Of a DNA stretch of 64,000 nucleotides, positions 17,422-26,460 are shown piece after piece. Made by a program: the position numbers and the translations under genes. The stretch covers positions 310,001 through 374,000 of the forward strand of contig JADKGA010000003.1 in NCBI GenBank assembly GCA_016717165.1, read 5' to 3'. Within the stretch, counting starts at the first letter, position 1. The number at the start of each line of letters is the position of its first letter. The notes below the pieces were generated by a model, which was not told the origin of the DNA, ran no database searches, and was given only the letters and a program-made list of their open reading frames with translations. This DNA is from Candidatus Lutibacillus vidarii (GTDB lineage Bacteria > Actinomycetota > Actinomycetes > Actinomycetales > Dermatophilaceae).

Positions 17422-18468
17422 CTAGGAGTGGACGAGCTGGACCGGCATGGAGGAGTCCGACGGCAGGTCCAGCGCCGAGGGTGCCCGTCCTTTGAGGACT
17501 AGCTCGGCCCCCATGGCCGCGACCATTGCCCCGTTGTCGGTGCACAGCCCCGGCCGAGGCACGCGCAGCTCGATGCCGGCCGCCTCGCAGCGCTGCTGCG
17601 CCAGGGCCCTGAGCCGGGAGTTCGCCGCGACGCCGCCACCGACGAGCAGGTGGTCGACGCCGTGCTCCCGGCACGCGGCGACGGCCTTGCGGGTGAGGAC
17701 GTCGACGACCGCCTCTTGGAAGCTCGCGGCGACGTCGGCGACCGGGACCGGCTCGCCCGAGCGTTCCTTCGCCTGGACCCACCGGGCGACCGCCGTTTTC
17801 AGTCCGCTGAACGAGAAGTCGAAGCGGTGCCGCTCGAGATCCCGACCGGTGGTCAGGCCTCGAGGGAAGGCAATCGCCACCGAGCTGCCGGAGCGGGCCT
17901 CCCGGTCGATGTGCGGCCCTCCGGGAAAGGGCAGCCCGAGCAGCCGGGCCACCTTGTCGAAGGCCTCCCCCGCCGCGTCGTCGACGGTGGCGCCGAGCGG
18001 GCGCACGTCGGAGGTGACATCGGGGACCAGGAGCAACGAGGAGTGTCCGCCGGAGACGAGCAGCGCCATCGTCGGCTCCGGCAGCGGGCCGTGCTCGAGG
18101 ACGTCGACGGCCACATGCGCCGCGAGATGGTTCACCCCGTAGATCGGCACGTCGAGCGCCAGGGCCAGCGCTTTCGCGGCGGCGACACCGACGAGCAAGG
18201 CCCCGGCCAGCCCGGGGCCGGAGGTGACGGCGACCGCGTCGACATCGGCCAGGGCCAGTCCCGAGTCCCGCAACGCCCGCTCCACGGTGGGGACCATCGC
18301 GTCGAGGTGAGCCCGGCTGGCGACCTCGGGCACGACCCCGCCGAAGCGGGCGTGCTCCTCGACGCTGGAGGCCACCGCGTCAACGAGGAGGGTCCGGCCG
18401 CGGACGATGCCCACGCCGGTCTCGTCGCACGAGGTCTCGATGCCGAGGACGACCGGGTCGGTGGTCAC
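17422..18468 (-). CDS. tsaD: tRNA N6-adenosine threonylcarbamoyltransferase TsaD
   Basis: A 348-residue ASKHA-fold enzyme that moves the threonylcarbamoyl group to A37 of tRNAs reading ANN codons, working with TsaB and TsaE. It starts LGIETSCDETGVGIV, has the metal-binding VNHLAAHVAV (HxxxH), LLVSGGHSSLLL, FSFSGLKTAV and LLVGGGVAANSRLR. I place the start at GTG 18468, which overlaps the rimI stop by four bases (GTGA); the open frame continues upstream only as an overlap with rimI and tsaB. It is the last gene of the tsaE-tsaB-rimI-tsaD block. Confidence 0.96.
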   Translation of the reverse strand: MTTDPVVLGIETSCDETGVGIVRGRTLLVDAVASSVEEHARFGGVVPEVASRAHLDAMVPTVERALRDSGLALADVDAVAVTSGPGLAGALLVGVAAAKALALALDVPIYGVNHLAAHVAVDVLEHGPLPEPTMALLVSGGHSSLLLVPDVTSDVRPLGATVDDAAGEAFDKVARLLGLPFPGGPHIDREARSGSSVAIAFPRGLTTGRDLERHRFDFSFSGLKTAVARWVQAKERSGEPVPVADVAASFQEAVVDVLTRKAVAACREHGVDHLLVGGGVAANSRLRALAQQRCEAAGIELRVPRPGLCTDNGAMVAAMGAELVLKGRAPSALDLPSDSSMPVQLVHS

Positions 18469-18935
18469 TGCGCATCCCCATCGACGGGCGACAGGAGGCG
18501 GCGCAGCACGAGGGCGTCGACCCCCTCCGGCTGGTAGTACCCGCGGCGCCGGCTCACGTGCACAAAACCGGTGCGCGCATAAAGCGCCCGGGCCGCAGCG
18601 TTGTCGTCCCGCACCTCCAGGAGCAGCGCGCTCGCCCCGCCCCGCTCGGCGCGGGCGACGAGCTCGTCGACGAGCGCCCGACCGACCCCGGCACCGTGCA
18701 GGCTCGGGTCGACGGCGACGGTCATGATGTCGGCGCTTTCGCCGCCGTGGTCCAGGCCGGCATACCCCTGCACGGCCCCGTCCGGGCCGACGGCGGCGAC
18801 ATACTCGCGGCGGGGGCGAGCGGCTAGCTCGGCCCACCACGTCGGCTCGGACCAGGCATGTGCGCCGAAGAGGGCACCTTCGAGCTCGACGACCCTCGGC
18901 AGGTCGCGCCAGGTGAGATCGCGCAGCATCGTCAT
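18465..18935 (-). CDS. rimI: Ribosomal protein alanine N-acetyltransferase RimI-like
   Basis: A 156-residue GNAT-fold protein. The acetyl-CoA motif is VDPSLHGAGVGRALV (about 76-90), followed by LLLEVRDDNAAARALYARTGF and the RimI-like tail RRRGYYQPEGVDALVL. RimI acetylates the N-terminus of ribosomal protein S18 in E. coli; actinobacterial homologs may have wider targets. The start at ATG 18935 overlaps the tsaB stop by four bases, and the stop overlaps tsaD in the same way, so translation is probably coupled. This order between tsaB and tsaD is conserved in actinobacteria. Confidence 0.92.
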   Translation of the reverse strand: MTMLRDLTWRDLPRVVELEGALFGAHAWSEPTWWAELAARPRREYVAAVGPDGAVQGYAGLDHGGESADIMTVAVDPSLHGAGVGRALVDELVARAERGGASALLLEVRDDNAAARALYARTGFVHVSRRRGYYQPEGVDALVLRRLLSPVDGDAQ

Positions 18936-19621
18936 ACCGCCGCCGCCGTCGCTGGAGCGGCAGGGGGCAGCGGCGCTGCATCGGGGCGACGCAGGTAGAG
19001 CGGCTCGCCCGCACCGAGGTCGGCGCCGGCGGCCAGCCGGCGCACGGCCAGGTCGGCCAGTGCGCCAGCAGCCACATCCAGTGGTGCCCCCGGTATGCCG
19101 TCCAGCGCGTCGGGATAGAGCATTGGCCCCCGACCGACCGCCCCGAGAGCGAGGACCGGCTCGGGCAGCTCGGCCGCCCGGCCCACGTGGGGGCCGTCGA
19201 GGAGCCGTGGTTCGGCGCCGGTCCACTCGTAGCGGGCCCAGTAGACCTCGCGGCGGCGCGCGTCGGTCGCCACGAGCAGCGACGCGCCGGGCTCGACCAG
19301 GCCGGCCCGGCCGGCGCCGTGGGCGAGGGCGTCGAGGCTGCCCAGCCCGTGCAGCCGGGCCCCGACCGCGAAGGCGAGAGTCCGGGCCGTGACGATGCCG
19401 ACCCGCAGCCCGGTGAACGGACCAGGACCGAGGCCGACGACGACATCGGTCAGCTCAGCGGCAGCCCGACCGGCTGTGGCAAGGACCTCGGCCACCCGGG
19501 GGGCGAGGTGCTCGGCGTGGCCTCGGGCGTCGATCGTCGCGGCCTCGGCGAGGATCTGCGACCCGTCGTGGACGGCGACCGTGATGGCGCTGGTCGAGGT
19601 GTCGATGGCCAGGAGGAGCAC
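18932..19621 (-). CDS. tsaB: tRNA threonylcarbamoyladenosine biosynthesis protein TsaB
   Basis: A 229-residue scaffold protein of the TsaD complex. It starts VLLLAIDTSTSAITVAV at GTG 19621; the open frame continues upstream but only in sequence without family match. GLGPGPFTGLRVGI (about 68-81) is the TsaB signature. TsaB holds TsaD and TsaE together and has no catalytic site of its own. It lies about 60 bp after tsaE and overlaps rimI. Confidence 0.95.
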   Translation of the reverse strand: MLLLAIDTSTSAITVAVHDGSQILAEAATIDARGHAEHLAPRVAEVLATAGRAAAELTDVVVGLGPGPFTGLRVGIVTARTLAFAVGARLHGLGSLDALAHGAGRAGLVEPGASLLVATDARRREVYWARYEWTGAEPRLLDGPHVGRAAELPEPVLALGAVGRGPMLYPDALDGIPGAPLDVAAGALADLAVRRLAAGADLGAGEPLYLRRPDAAPLPPAAPATAAAV

Positions 19622-19680
19622 CCCGACAGGGTACCCGCGGCACGGCCTTGCCCGACCGGCGGCGCCACGCGACCGGGGCG

Positions 19681-20253
19681 TCAGGTCCAGCGCTGGCCCA
19701 CTCCGGTGAGGGTGACCGAGCGCGTCTCGGTGTCCGCGTCTGCGACGAGGGTGACCTCGAGCCGGTCCTCGCTCAGCTGCTCGACGAGCCCGGCCCCCCA
19801 CTCGATCACCGTCACGGCGTCGACGAGGGAGGTGTCGAGGTCGAGGTCGTCGAGCTCCAGGGTCGACCCGAGGCGGTAGGCGTCGACATGGACCAGGGCC
19901 GGGCCGCCGACAAGCGAGGGATGGACCCGGGCGATGACGAAGGTCGGCGAGGTGACCGGGCCGCGGACACCGAGCCCGGCGCCGATGCCCTGGGTCAGCG
20001 TGGTCTTCCCCGCGCCGAGGTCGCCGGTGAGGACGACGAGGTCACCGGCACGGAGCAGCCGGGCCAAGGCGACCCCGAAGGCGTGCGTCCGCTCCGGGTC
20101 GGCCAGGACCGCCCCGCTCGCGCCGAGCGAGGCCACCAGCGAGGCCAGCGAGTCGCCCGGGTCCCGCAGGTCCGCCGGGTCCCGTCGGTCCGACGGGTCC
20201 GGCCGGTCCGACGGGTCCGGCAGGTCGGGCCGGGCCGTCGGCTCAGGAGGCAT
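19681..20253 (-). CDS. tsaE: tRNA threonylcarbamoyladenosine ATPase TsaE, with Asp-Pro-rich N-terminal extension
   Basis: A 190-residue ATPase of the t6A complex. The P-loop GDLGAGKT is at 77-84, then VTSPTFVIARVH and the conserved VHVDAYRL and VIEWGAG. Most bacterial TsaE proteins begin near the THAFG region, so the first 50 residues are extra. They are rich in short repeats such as RPDPSD and RRDPAD, caused by tandem DNA near 20160-20235. ATG 20253 is used because AGGAGG lies just before it; a later start would remove the repeat but I see no better site. The start overlaps the end of the upstream hydrolase gene by 11 bases. Confidence 0.9.
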   Translation of the reverse strand: MPPEPTARPDLPDPSDRPDPSDRRDPADLRDPGDSLASLVASLGASGAVLADPERTHAFGVALARLLRAGDLVVLTGDLGAGKTTLTQGIGAGLGVRGPVTSPTFVIARVHPSLVGGPALVHVDAYRLGSTLELDDLDLDTSLVDAVTVIEWGAGLVEQLSEDRLEVTLVADADTETRSVTLTGVGQRWT

Positions 20254-21445
20254 GGTGGCGACGCAGCGCGGCCTTCTCGCGAGCCACCCGGCGACGCTTG
20301 GCGAGGTCGGTGACGACCCGCCGGACACCGGCGTGCGGCTCGACCTCCGCGGTGGAGCTGTGCACCCGGCGAGCCCGGGCCAAGGTGGCCAGGAGGTGCT
20401 CGTTGAGCAGGTCCGGGTGCTCCATGTGGATGAGGTGACCGGCCTCGTTGACGAGGACATGCTCGGCACCAGGCAGGGCCCGGACGATCGCCTCGGAGTG
20501 CTCCGGAGGCGTGAGGATGTCCTGGACCCCGTTGAAGACGAGGGTCTCCAAGCCGGTGAAGGTCCGCAACACCGGGGTCTTGTCGTAGACATCGAAGGTC
20601 GGCGCGAAGTCCGCCATGACCTGCAGGTTCGTTCCCAGGAGTAGCCGGGTGGCGAGCCGGACCACCCCACGCGGCACCGGCGAGCCGAAGGAGTACTTGT
20701 TGACGAGGTACTCCTCGAGGTCCCGGTTGGCGTTCCGGAAGCCGTCGACCAGACCCGGACGGCGGCTCAGCTCACCGAAGACCGACGGTCCGAACCGGCC
20801 GAGGATCGCCTTCCCGAAGGTTGCCACGCCCCCACCTGCGGCCAGCGGCAGACCGCCGGGGCTCGTCGCGACCAGGCCGACCGCGATGACCCGGTCGGCG
20901 ACCTCCGCGGGGCGGTCCTCGGCATACGAGAGGATCGTCATCCCGCCCATGGAGTGACCGACCAGCGCCAGCGGACCGGTCGGGGCGACGGCGTCGATGA
21001 CCCGGCCGAGATCGTCGCCGATCTGGTCGATGGTGCAGGACGCGGAGGTGCCGCGCTCGGACAGGCCGTGACCGCGTTGGTCCCAAACGACGACGCGGTA
21101 GCCGGCGGCCTTCATCGCCCGGCGCTGGAAGACCCAGGACTCCCGGGACAGGCAGTAGCCATGGCTGAAGATGACCGTGGGCACCGGGCCGGGGATCACC
21201 TCCGCGCCGACCGGCAGCTCCCCGGGCTCGTCCACCTCGACGTGCAGCGGTATGCCGTCCGAGGACACGACGGCGAGCTGTCGGTCGGGGACGACGACAT
21301 AGTCGTCATGGGTGTCGAGGGCGTCGGCGAGGTCGCGGGCGCGCAGCAGCCGGTCGGTCGCGACGCCGATGGCCGTGCCGATCCCGGCCGCGCCGAGGGC
21401 GACGCCAATGCCGAGCAGGCCGGTCCGGCCCTGGCTCTTGCTCAT
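20243..21445 (-). CDS. Alpha/beta hydrolase
   Basis: A 400-residue protein with an N-terminal hydrophobic segment (about 8-30), then an alpha/beta hydrolase fold. The nucleophile elbow is GHSMGG, the oxyanion strand is VIFSHGYCLSRESWVFQ, and VLVNEAGHLIHMEHP carries the catalytic histidine. It could be a membrane-attached esterase or lipase. It starts at ATG 21445, overlapping the alr stop by four bases (ATGA), and its 3' end overlaps tsaE. A hydrolase at this place between alr and tsaE is usual in actinobacteria. Substrate unknown. Confidence 0.88.
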   Translation of the reverse strand: MSKSQGRTGLLGIGVALGAAGIGTAIGVATDRLLRARDLADALDTHDDYVVVPDRQLAVVSSDGIPLHVEVDEPGELPVGAEVIPGPVPTVIFSHGYCLSRESWVFQRRAMKAAGYRVVVWDQRGHGLSERGTSASCTIDQIGDDLGRVIDAVAPTGPLALVGHSMGGMTILSYAEDRPAEVADRVIAVGLVATSPGGLPLAAGGGVATFGKAILGRFGPSVFGELSRRPGLVDGFRNANRDLEEYLVNKYSFGSPVPRGVVRLATRLLLGTNLQVMADFAPTFDVYDKTPVLRTFTGLETLVFNGVQDILTPPEHSEAIVRALPGAEHVLVNEAGHLIHMEHPDLLNEHLLATLARARRVHSSTAEVEPHAGVRRVVTDLAKRRRVAREKAALRRHHAS

Positions 21446-22593
21446 GCCTGCCCTCCCACGCCGACATACTCCCTGGGCACCCTAGCGCCGATCCGGGTGA
21501 CGATCTCGTAGCCGATGGTGCCCACACACTCCGCCCAGTCCTGCACGCTGGGCCCGCCCGCGGCGGGCGGGCCGAAGACGACGACCTCGTCACCAGGGGC
21601 AGCGCGCGACTGCGGGCCGAGATCGATGACGACCTGGTCCATGCACACCCGTCCGACGATGTGGTGTCGGCGCCCGCCGACCGCTACCGGGCCGATCCCG
21701 CTCGCTGCTCGGGGGATGCCGTCGCCATAGCCGAGCGGCACCAGCCCGAGCCTCGTCGGCGCCGGCGTTATATACGTATGACCATACGATACCCCGGTCC
21801 CCGCGGGGACGTCCTTGACCGAGGCGAGCCGCGCCGTGAGGGTCATCACGGGGGTGAGCCCGAGGTCCTCGGGTCGCCCCAGCGCCGAGGCCGGGGAGAT
21901 CCCGTATGCCGCAATGCCCACCCGGACGAGGTCGTAGTGCGTCTGCGGGGCGGTGAGCGTCGCGGCGGAGTTCGCCAGGTGGCGCACCTCGAGGGCGGGC
22001 GCGACCGGCTCGATCGCCGCCAGCGCGGCGGCGAACTCGCGGTGCTGGGCGGCGATGCTGGCGTGGCCCGGCTGGTCGGCGCAGGCGAGGTGAGAGAACG
22101 CCCCGACGAGGGCGACCGCGCCCTCGGCCTGGAGCGGCCCGAGCGCCCGAAGCACCTCGTCGAGCTGGGCCAGGGGCAGGCCGTTGCGGGACAAGCCGGT
22201 GTCGAGCTTGAGGTGGACCCGGGCGGTCCGCCCGGCGGCCCGGGCCGCTGCCGCGACCTCGCCCAGGGCGACCAGGCTCGAGACGCCGAGGTCGATGTCG
22301 GCACGGACTGGGGCGACGAGGTCCTCACCAGGGGTGAACAACCAGGCGAGCAGGGGCGCCGACACCCCGGCACCCCGCAGAGTCAACGCCTCGCCGAGCT
22401 GGGCGACGCCGAGCCAGGTCGCTCCCCCGGCGAGGGCGGCCCGGGCAGCCTGGACCATCCCGTGGCCGTAGCCGTCGGCCTTGACGACGGTGAGGACCTG
22501 AGCACGGCCGGCCACCAGACGCAGGGTGGCGACATTCGCGGCGAGGGCGTCGAGGTCGACGCGCGCGCACGACGGGCCGACGCGAGAGGGCAC
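21442..22593 (-). CDS. alr: Alanine racemase
   Basis: A 383-residue PLP enzyme that makes D-alanine for peptidoglycan. The PLP lysine is K38 in VVKADGYGHG. The second catalytic residue is the tyrosine in GTGVSYGHTY near 265, and VGRVCMDQVVIDLG is the C-terminal signature. The start is GTG 22593. It lies seven bases after nnr and overlaps the alpha/beta hydrolase, within the acpS-nnr-alr order seen in many actinobacteria. Confidence 0.96.
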   Translation of the reverse strand: MPSRVGPSCARVDLDALAANVATLRLVAGRAQVLTVVKADGYGHGMVQAARAALAGGATWLGVAQLGEALTLRGAGVSAPLLAWLFTPGEDLVAPVRADIDLGVSSLVALGEVAAAARAAGRTARVHLKLDTGLSRNGLPLAQLDEVLRALGPLQAEGAVALVGAFSHLACADQPGHASIAAQHREFAAALAAIEPVAPALEVRHLANSAATLTAPQTHYDLVRVGIAAYGISPASALGRPEDLGLTPVMTLTARLASVKDVPAGTGVSYGHTYITPAPTRLGLVPLGYGDGIPRAASGIGPVAVGGRRHHIVGRVCMDQVVIDLGPQSRAAPGDEVVVFGPPAAGGPSVQDWAECVGTIGYEIVTRIGARVPREYVGVGGQA

Positions 22594-22600
22594 GAGGTGA

Positions 22601-24100
22601 TTATCTCCCGGGCCCGCTCAAAGCGGCGGCGACAACGGTGGGCACCGACGCGGCGACCTCGGTCACACGCAACGGCCCTGCGGCACTAGCGTCGTCGGCG
22701 GCTCGGCCGTGCACCCACGCTCCCATCGCCGCCGCGAGCCCGATCGGGAGCCCAGCGGCCAGCAGGGTGCCGAGGATGCCGGCCAGGACGTCACCGGCCC
22801 CGGCGGTCGCGAGCCACGCGGGGGCATCGGACTGCGCCAGGACCGGCTCCCCACTCGCAGACGGTGGGACGACGAGCGTCGTGGAGCCCTTGACGAGCAC
22901 CCAGGCGTCGAGCCGGTCGGCGACCAGCCGGGCCGCTCCCACCGGGTCGGCGACCAGCTCGGCCCGCTCGACAGCTGACCCGGACAGCCGGGTGACGAGC
23001 CTGGCGAGCTCCCCGGCGTGCGGGGTGAGCAGGGTCGGCGCGTGGCGGCGAGCCACCCTCTCGAGTGCCCCGGCGTCGACGACGACGGGCAGCTCGCTGG
23101 CCAGCGCCTCGTCGACAAGAGCCCACTGCTCCGCGGTCGAGGCCGACTCCGCCGCGGGATCGAGCCCGCAGCCGACGACCCACGCCTGGACCCGGCCGGG
23201 CACGCAGACCGCCTCGGGGGCAGTCTGGTGGACCAGCCACCGGACCTCCTGCGGCCCGAGGTAGCGGACCATGCCCGGTCCGGAGCAGAGCGCGCCCAGC
23301 GTCGCGAGCACCGCGGCCCCGGGGTACTCCAGCGAGCCGGCGACCACCCCGACGACGCCGCGGGAGTATTTATCGTCGCCAGGACCGGGAACCGGCCAAT
23401 GCCGGCGGATGTCCCGCACCGTGACGCTGGCAACGGCCGGGCGCGCGTCGCAGGACGGCAGGCCCAGGTCGAGCCCGATGTCGACGACAGTGAAGCGGCC
23501 GACCGTCGCCCGCGTCGCCGGGAGCAGGTGGACCGGTTTCGAGGTGCCGAAGGTCACCGTCTCGTCGGCGAAGACGGTGGCCTCCGACGCCACCCGGCCG
23601 GCCGGGTCGGCCCCGCTCGGCAGGTCGACGGCGAGGACATATGCCGATGCCGGGATCGCCGCCACGCAGCCGGCGGCCTCCTCGCCGAGGCCGGGCCGTC
23701 CCCCGATGCCGGTGATGCCGTCGATGACGAGGTCGGCCCGGTGCACCGCCTTGGCCGCCTTGGTCCCACCCCAGGGCAACACCGCGGCGTGCCGACGGCG
23801 CACCGCGCGCAGGCCGCCGTCATGAACCGGGTCGGCCAGGGTGATGGCGACGCACGAGTACCCGTACCGGGCCAGCCGGGCCAGCGCGAAGAGGGCGTCC
23901 CCGCCGTTGTTGCCGCCGCCCACGAGGGCGACGACGCGCCGACCACCGCGCTCCTCGAGGCGGTGCGCGGCGATCTCGGCCAGGGCGTCGGCAGCGCGCC
24001 GCATGAGGACCGCCCCACCGTCGTGCCCGGCGGCGTCGAGGGCGGCGATGGCGCGGGCTTCCGAGGCTCGGACGTCCGGGACGGCATACGCCTCGATCAT
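22601..24100 (-). CDS. nnr: Bifunctional NAD(P)H-hydrate epimerase and ADP-dependent dehydratase
   Basis: A 499-residue fusion that repairs damaged NAD(P)H hydrates. The epimerase half (about 1-220) has VVALVGGGNNGGDALF and VLAVDLPSGADP. The dehydratase half (about 230-499) has SRGVVGVVAGSLEYPGAAVL, LLTPHAGELARL, VLVKGSTTLVV and the signature ATAGAGDVLAGILG. The start is ATG 24100 (MIEAYAVPDVRASE), four bases after the acpS stop. The two halves have the normal order. Confidence 0.95.
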   Translation of the reverse strand: MIEAYAVPDVRASEARAIAALDAAGHDGGAVLMRRAADALAEIAAHRLEERGGRRVVALVGGGNNGGDALFALARLARYGYSCVAITLADPVHDGGLRAVRRRHAAVLPWGGTKAAKAVHRADLVIDGITGIGGRPGLGEEAAGCVAAIPASAYVLAVDLPSGADPAGRVASEATVFADETVTFGTSKPVHLLPATRATVGRFTVVDIGLDLGLPSCDARPAVASVTVRDIRRHWPVPGPGDDKYSRGVVGVVAGSLEYPGAAVLATLGALCSGPGMVRYLGPQEVRWLVHQTAPEAVCVPGRVQAWVVGCGLDPAAESASTAEQWALVDEALASELPVVVDAGALERVARRHAPTLLTPHAGELARLVTRLSGSAVERAELVADPVGAARLVADRLDAWVLVKGSTTLVVPPSASGEPVLAQSDAPAWLATAGAGDVLAGILGTLLAAGLPIGLAAAMGAWVHGRAADDASAAGPLRVTEVAASVPTVVAAALSGPGR

Positions 24101-24104
24101 GAGG

Positions 24105-24458
24105 TCAGCCTTCCGCGATGACGACCGCCGAGGCAACACCGGCGTCATGGGACAGCGAGAGGTGCAGATGCTCGATACCCAACGCCGTGACCCCGGCCTG
24201 GACCGAGCCGCGGACGACGAACCGGGGTCGGCCGTCATCCTCGTTGACGACCGAGACATCGGCCCAGTGCAGACCAACCGGAGCGCCCATCGCCTTCGCC
24301 AGGGCCTCCTTGGCGGCGAACCGGGCGGCCAGCGAGGGCAGCCCGAGCCGCTGCTCCCCTTCGGTGAAGAGCCGCTCACGCAGCCGCGGGGTGCGGGCCA
24401 GGGTCTGCCCGAAGCGCTCGATGTCGACCACGTCGATGCCGACGCCGATGATGCTCAC
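24105..24458 (-). CDS. acpS: Holo-[acyl-carrier-protein] synthase
   Basis: A 117-residue phosphopantetheinyl transferase that activates acyl carrier protein with coenzyme A. The magnesium-binding GVGIDVVDIERF is at the start, and RFAAKEALAKAMGA is the second signature. GTG 24458 gives VSIIGVGID, the usual N-terminus. It stands between glmS (10-base gap) and nnr (4-base gap). coaA, which starts the coenzyme A pathway, lies just beyond glmS on the other strand. Confidence 0.95.
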   Translation of the reverse strand: MSIIGVGIDVVDIERFGQTLARTPRLRERLFTEGEQRLGLPSLAARFAAKEALAKAMGAPVGLHWADVSVVNEDDGRPRFVVRGSVQAGVTALGIEHLHLSLSHDAGVASAVVIAEG

Positions 24459-24468
24459 CGGCAGCTGC

Positions 24469-26322
24469 TCACTCGACGGTGACGGACTTGGCGAGATTTC
24501 GCGGCTGGTCGACGTCGAGCCCGCGGGCGGTCGCCAGCTCGCAGGCGAAGACCTGCAACGGAACGACGGTGAGCAGCGGCGCGAGCAGCGTCGGTGTGGC
24601 GGGCACCCGGATGATCTCGTCGGCGAAGGGCACGACATCGTCGTCGCCCTCCTCGGCGATGACCAGGGTGCGGGCGCCCCGGGCGCGGATCTCCTGGATG
24701 TTCGAGACGACCTTGCCGTGCAGGCCGTGGGCGGTCGACGGCGAGGGGACGACGATGAAGACCGGCTGGCCGGGCTCGATCAGCGCGATCGGGCCGTGCT
24801 TGAGCTCGCCCGCCGCGAAGCCCTCCGCGTGGATATAGGCGATCTCCTTGAGCTTCAGCGCGCCCTCGAGGGCGACCGGGAAGCCCACGTGCCGGCCGAG
24901 GAAGAGCACCGAACGGGAGTCGGCCATGAACCGGGCGATCTCGCGGACCCGGTCCATCGAGTCGAGCAGATGGCTGAGCTTGTGGGGCACCTCGCCCAGC
25001 TCATGGGTGATCTCAGCGATCTCCTCCTCGCTCAACGTGCCGCGCAGCTGGGCGAGGTAAAGGCCGAGGATGTATGACGCCGTGATCTGGGCGAGGAAGG
25101 CCTTCGTCGAGGCGACGGCGATCTCGGGGCCGGCGTGGGTGTAGAGCACCGCGTCGGACTCGCGCGGGATGGTCGAGCCGTGGGTGTTGCAGATCGACAG
25201 GGTGTGCGCCCCCAGGTCGTTGGCGTGCTTGACCGCCATGAGGGTGTCCATGGTCTCGCCGGACTGCGAGATCGACACGACCAGCGATGTCGAGTCGATG
25301 ACCGGGTCGCGGTAGCGGAACTCGTGAGCCAGCTCGACCTCGCACGGGATGCGGGTCCAGTGCTCGATGGCGTACTTGGCGACCATGCCGGCGTAGGCGG
25401 CCGTGCCGCAGGCGATGATGGTGATCTTGCTGACCCGGCGCAGGTCCTCCTCGGCGATCCGCAGCTCGTCGAGGACGAGCCGACCGGACTCGTCGGTGCG
25501 CCCCAGGAGGGTGTCGGCCACCGCGTGCGGCTGCTCGGCGATCTCCTTCGCCATGAAGCTGCGGTGGCCGCCCTTCTCCGCGGCGGCGGCGTCCCAGGTC
25601 ACTTCGTACGGCTTGCCCTGCGCCGGCGCGCCGTCGAAACCGATGATGTCGATCGACTCCGGGGTGATCGTGACGATCTGGTCCTGACCGAGCTCGATGG
25701 CCTGCCGGGTGTGCCCGATGAAGGCGGCGACATCGGAGCCGAGGAAGTTCTCGTGCTCGCCCCGGCCGACGACCAGCGGGCTGTTCCGGCGGGCTCCGAC
25801 GACGACGCCGGGGTTGTCGGCGTGGACGGCGAGGAGGGTGAAGGCGCCCTCGAGGCGGTTGACGACCGTGCGCATGGCCTCGGTGAGGTCACCGGCATAC
25901 GCCTGGGCGAGCAGCTGGGCGGCGACCTCGGTGTCGGTCTCGGAGGCGAACCCGACCCCGTCGGCAAGCAGCTGGGTCTTGAGGGAGTGGAAGTTCTCGA
26001 TGATCCCGTTGTGGATGAGGGCCAGCTTGCCGTCGTCCCCACCGCGATGCGGGTGGGCGTTCTGGTCGGTGGGTCCGCCGTGGGTGGCCCAGCGGGTATG
26101 GCCGATGGCGGTGCGGGACGCGGGCAGCGGCGCATCGACGAGGGCCTGGCGGAGGTTGACCAGCTTGCCCGCGCGCTTCTGGGCGGCGACCTGGCCCTCG
26201 GCGACCAGCGCCACGCCGGCCGAGTCGTAGCCGCGGTACTCCAGCCGGGCCAGGCCCTCCATGACGACGTCGAGCGCCGTCGTGCCGCTCGTCGTCCCGA
26301 CGTACCCCACAATTCCGCACAT
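24469..26322 (-). CDS. glmS: Glutamine--fructose-6-phosphate aminotransferase (isomerizing)
   Basis: A 617-residue enzyme that makes glucosamine 6-phosphate, the first step to UDP-GlcNAc and cell wall. Cys2 in MCGIVGYVG is the glutaminase nucleophile after methionine removal. The glutaminase half runs to about 240, and two SIS sugar-isomerase domains follow (SQSGETMDTL, ESDAVLYTHAGPEIAVASTKAF), ending in LAKSVTVE. No glmS ribozyme is seen. A TAGGCT box six bases before ATG suggests a leaderless transcript. Confidence 0.97.
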   Translation of the reverse strand: MCGIVGYVGTTSGTTALDVVMEGLARLEYRGYDSAGVALVAEGQVAAQKRAGKLVNLRQALVDAPLPASRTAIGHTRWATHGGPTDQNAHPHRGGDDGKLALIHNGIIENFHSLKTQLLADGVGFASETDTEVAAQLLAQAYAGDLTEAMRTVVNRLEGAFTLLAVHADNPGVVVGARRNSPLVVGRGEHENFLGSDVAAFIGHTRQAIELGQDQIVTITPESIDIIGFDGAPAQGKPYEVTWDAAAAEKGGHRSFMAKEIAEQPHAVADTLLGRTDESGRLVLDELRIAEEDLRRVSKITIIACGTAAYAGMVAKYAIEHWTRIPCEVELAHEFRYRDPVIDSTSLVVSISQSGETMDTLMAVKHANDLGAHTLSICNTHGSTIPRESDAVLYTHAGPEIAVASTKAFLAQITASYILGLYLAQLRGTLSEEEIAEITHELGEVPHKLSHLLDSMDRVREIARFMADSRSVLFLGRHVGFPVALEGALKLKEIAYIHAEGFAAGELKHGPIALIEPGQPVFIVVPSPSTAHGLHGKVVSNIQEIRARGARTLVIAEEGDDDVVPFADEIIRVPATPTLLAPLLTVVPLQVFACELATARGLDVDQPRNLAKSVTVE

Positions 26323-26328
26323 GGCGCC

Positions 26329-26334
26329 AGCCTA
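26329..26334 (-). promoter_or_regulatory. Putative -10 box of glmS (leaderless)
   Basis: TAGGCT on the minus strand is followed by six bases and the glmS ATG. There is no Shine-Dalgarno and no clear -35. It lies in the 138-bp divergent region shared with coaA. Confidence 0.4.
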
Positions 26335-26460
26335 GTTCAGGCCGCCGGAGGGACCTCGCTGCGACCCGATGCGGCGCGCAGCGACCGCACGGCACACCGC
26401 GCGGCGACCCGCCGGGGAACCAGGTCTGCACCTGCGGCGCCGCTAGGCCAGAATGAGCGG

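Noticed and set aside
17422..19446. A 674-residue frame looks like TsaB/RimI sequence fused to TsaD.
   Set aside because: The N-terminal part is out-of-frame reading of tsaB and rimI. TsaD starts at GTG 18468 with a four-base overlap.
26323..26460. glmS ribozyme upstream of glmS.
   Set aside because: The gap before glmS is short, shared with coaA, and has no ribozyme-like structure; a leaderless -10 fits better.
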